From Candidatus Taylorbacteria bacterium RIFCSPHIGHO2_01_FULL_51_15 (GTDB lineage: Bacteria; Patescibacteriota; Minisyncoccia; Phycocordibacterales; UBA10002): 47,150 nucleotides of DNA. Position numbers and translations under genes: made by a program. The notes under the pieces are model-generated. The model made no database searches. It saw only the letters and a program-made list of their open reading frames with translations, and was not told where the DNA came from. Below, piece after piece: positions 45,175-47,150 of the stretch. Where the stretch lies: assembly GCA_001820935.1 (NCBI GenBank), contig MHRI01000029.1, positions 1 through 47,150 of the forward strand, given 5' to 3'. Each line of letters starts with the position of its first letter. Positions within the stretch are counted from its first letter, which is position 1.

Positions 45175-45720
45175 TTAGATTTTCTTCACCTGAAGAAAAT
45201 CTAATTCGACGGGAGTTTCTCGACCGAACATAGACACGAGTATCTTCACCTTCCCGCGCTCGTCGTCCACTTCCCCGACCTTGCCTTCGAGATCTTTGAA
45301 CGGACCATCGACGATCACGACCGCATCATCGGTTTCGAGGTCGATGTTATGCGTCACCTTGTCCGACTGCATGCGCTTGAAGAGTTCGTCCACTTCCGAT
45401 TTGTTGAGCGGCACGGGAAAGACGCCCGATCCGACAAACCCTGTCACCCGAGGAGTGTTGCGCACGACATACCATGAGTCATCGGTGACCACCATATCGA
45501 CGAGCACGTACCCCGGATAGATCTTTTCTTCCTCCTCCACGCGCTTGTTGCCTTTGATCTTGATTTTCTTTTCAGTGGGAATCACCACGTCAAAAATCTT
45601 GTCCTCCATGCCGAGGCTTTCGATGCGTTGCTTAAGGTTGCGCGCAACCGCGTTCTCGTATCCGGCGTAGGTGTGGATCGCGTACCAATTTCTCCCTTCT
45701 TGTATTTTTTGCTTGCTCAT
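45175..45720 (-). CDS. nusG: Transcription termination/antitermination protein NusG
   Basis: WYAIHTYAGYENAVARNLKQRIESLGMEDKIFDVVIPTE...YPGYVLVDMVVTDDSWYVVRNTPRVTGFVG; KOW FKDLEGKVGEVDDERGKVKILVSMFGRETPVELDF. Confidence 0.98.
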   Translation of the reverse strand: MSKQKIQEGRNWYAIHTYAGYENAVARNLKQRIESLGMEDKIFDVVIPTEKKIKIKGNKRVEEEEKIYPGYVLVDMVVTDDSWYVVRNTPRVTGFVGSGVFPVPLNKSEVDELFKRMQSDKVTHNIDLETDDAVVIVDGPFKDLEGKVGEVDDERGKVKILVSMFGRETPVELDFLQVKKI

Positions 45721-45722
45721 AT

Positions 45723-45802
45723 AGATCCAATCGCTAATCAAACTCAAATTTCTACTCAAATCATCTCGAATGGGATTCGTGCTATTCGCGTGGGATTAGA
45801 GA
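45723..45802. repeat. Family B intergenic palindromic element
   Basis: TCGCTAATCAAACTCAAATTTCTACTCAAATCATCTCGAATGGGATTCGTGCTATTCGCGTGGGATTAGAGATTA. Confidence 0.7.
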
Positions 45803-45982
45803 TTATATGACGAGCTTCAGAAGCGCGGAAAAAAGGTAATCGAACACCCCAAGGTATGCCGCGGTAACGAGGGAAATACCAATAACGACCGCGGTATAGA
45901 TAATCGCTTGTTTCCGAGTCGGCCACGTCACATGCCGAAGTTCCGCTCTTGTTTCTTTGACGTAATCAATGATTTTTGCCAT
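45803..45982 (-). CDS. secE: Preprotein translocase subunit SecE
   Basis: MAKIIDYVKETRAELRHVTWPTRKQAIIYTAVVIGISLVTAAYLGVFDYLFSALLKLVI; upstream of nusG. Confidence 0.95.
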   Translation of the reverse strand: MAKIIDYVKETRAELRHVTWPTRKQAIIYTAVVIGISLVTAAYLGVFDYLFSALLKLVI

Positions 45983-46054
45983 ACACGATGCGGTAAGAAA
46001 AAAGGCCTCTCGGCCGTTTCTAACAGCATACACTCCTTGCGCAAATTGTCAACG

Positions 46055-47150
46055 CTAGGCGCGCGGGCTGAAGGAGAGGAGAATGAGGCCAATGAGGGAG
46101 AGGGAGACAAACGGCCAGAGAAGACACCAATTGAACATAAGGGCGAGAATCGCTACGAGGGCGCACGCGCTAACGAGAAACCCAAGTTTTCGCGGGTAGA
46201 GAAAGCGCGGATGATCAAATCCTCTGCGAGCGTATCTCTTTGCTATAGGCATAGAGGAGAGATAGATACCGCTAAGGAGAAGCGCGGCGAGAACAATGCA
46301 CGAAAGATGCTCTCGGAGCCATAGAGGAATCCCGCTCAAAACTGCGGCAAGATTATTTCGCGCCACAGTCTCTGTCGCGTTTACGCTTTCGCTCTCTGCG
46401 CTATCGCCACTCCTCGCGAGGGCTTTTGCGTAGTCGACACCAATACCGGGAGCCATCTCTTCCGTCCCTGCTGTCTCATCTTGCGCACTCGAGGCGAGAG
46501 AGAATCCGTCTTGATCGCCGCTCTCTCGCTCCACCGCCATGGCGCTCCCTGAGCGTTGCGATCGCGTCATGCCTCCCCCTAGAGACGGGGAACCGCTCTG
46601 TGCTGAATTTCCCCCTGAAGAAGCGCTGGGTGAAATAGCGCTCGAACCGCCTGTCGAAGAGCCGCTTCCGGTTCTTATGGCAATCGCGCTTCCCGCCGCA
46701 ACGGTAAACTGCCTCTCAAAGCTTATGGTCGGTGGCGAAGCGCGAGAAACAACACGGTACTTGTAGGCTTCCCCAGGGGTAAGGCCTGTGAGCGTGACGG
46801 AGTGATGGAGAATCTTTGTCGCGTTTTCCACCGTGCCTAATGGATAGCCGTAGAAACTTCCCGCAGGTTCTATCGGTTCGACAAGATCAAGCACGTACAC
46901 TCCGGAAGCCAGCCCGTAAATCACTTGACTTGTGGCATACAGATTTGTGTCCCATTCGATAAGCGCTTCTCCGATATCTGGGTTAGTAACCGTTGCTTCT
47001 TCATTGCTAATTTGCAAAGTTACAGAAGGAATTGGTCCACCACCACCTCCGCCCCCTCCGGAAGATCCGGAGCCCGGGATGGTTCCCCCGCTACCGCCGC
47101 CTCCACCTCCACTCGTGTCTCCCTCACCCCCCACAGCCGTATCCCCGCAC
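46055..47150 (-). CDS. Gly-rich, FN3/Ig-like surface protein with C-terminal TM helices (5' end probably outside window)
   Basis: GGGGGGSGG linkers; ALIEWDTNLYATSQVIYGL...HHSVTLTGLTPGEAYKYRVVSRA; two or more C-terminal TM segments; ORF begins near the window edge. Confidence 0.75.
   Translation of the reverse strand, partial: CGDTAVGGEGDTSGGGGGGSGGTIPGSGSSGGGGGGGGPIPSVTLQISNEEATVTNPDIGEALIEWDTNLYATSQVIYGLASGVYVLDLVEPIEPAGSFYGYPLGTVENATKILHHSVTLTGLTPGEAYKYRVVSRASPPTISFERQFTVAAGSAIAIRTGSGSSTGGSSAISPSASSGGNSAQSGSPSLGGGMTRSQRSGSAMAVERESGDQDGFSLASSAQDETAGTEEMAPGIGVDYAKALARSGDSAESESVNATETVARNNLAAVLSGIPLWLREHLSCIVLAALLLSGIYLSSMPIAKRYARRGFDHPRFLYPRKLGFLVSACALVAILALMFNWCLLWPFVSLSLIGLILLSFSPRA

Overview
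The window looks like a Candidate Phyla Radiation (Parcubacteria/Patescibacteria-type) chromosome segment; this is inferred from gene style and small accessory proteins, not from a database search. It opens with the 5' part of a 23S rRNA gene on the minus strand. That gene appears to have its own promoter and no adjacent 16S, and it carries at least three AT-rich palindromic insertions, one of them in helix 25, the classic IVS site. The remainder is mostly minus-strand housekeeping genes: rplL, rplJ, rpsR, efp, rpsF, tatD, metG, glyS, recO, ileS, argS, tmk, glyA, thyA, dcd, rplK, nusG and secE. ftsK, recA, ssb and folA are on the plus strand. A block of secreted or surface proteins lies at about 6.3-13.3 kb, including a 1.24-kaa S-layer-like protein. 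Main leads: (1) an IleRS with a complete histidine-phosphatase domain inserted in frame; (2) a four-helix-bundle/S23 (IVP) gene flush between ~30-bp terminal inverted repeats that match stand-alone intergenic palindromes; (3) several families of long palindromic repeats filling intergenic gaps almost exactly from stop codon to start codon, and also found in 23S rRNA and apparently in frame in ileS and argS, comparable to Rickettsia palindromic elements; (4) a highly structured unidentified RNA between a strong promoter and the 23S gene. I found no CRISPR array, and no tRNA gene that I could support.
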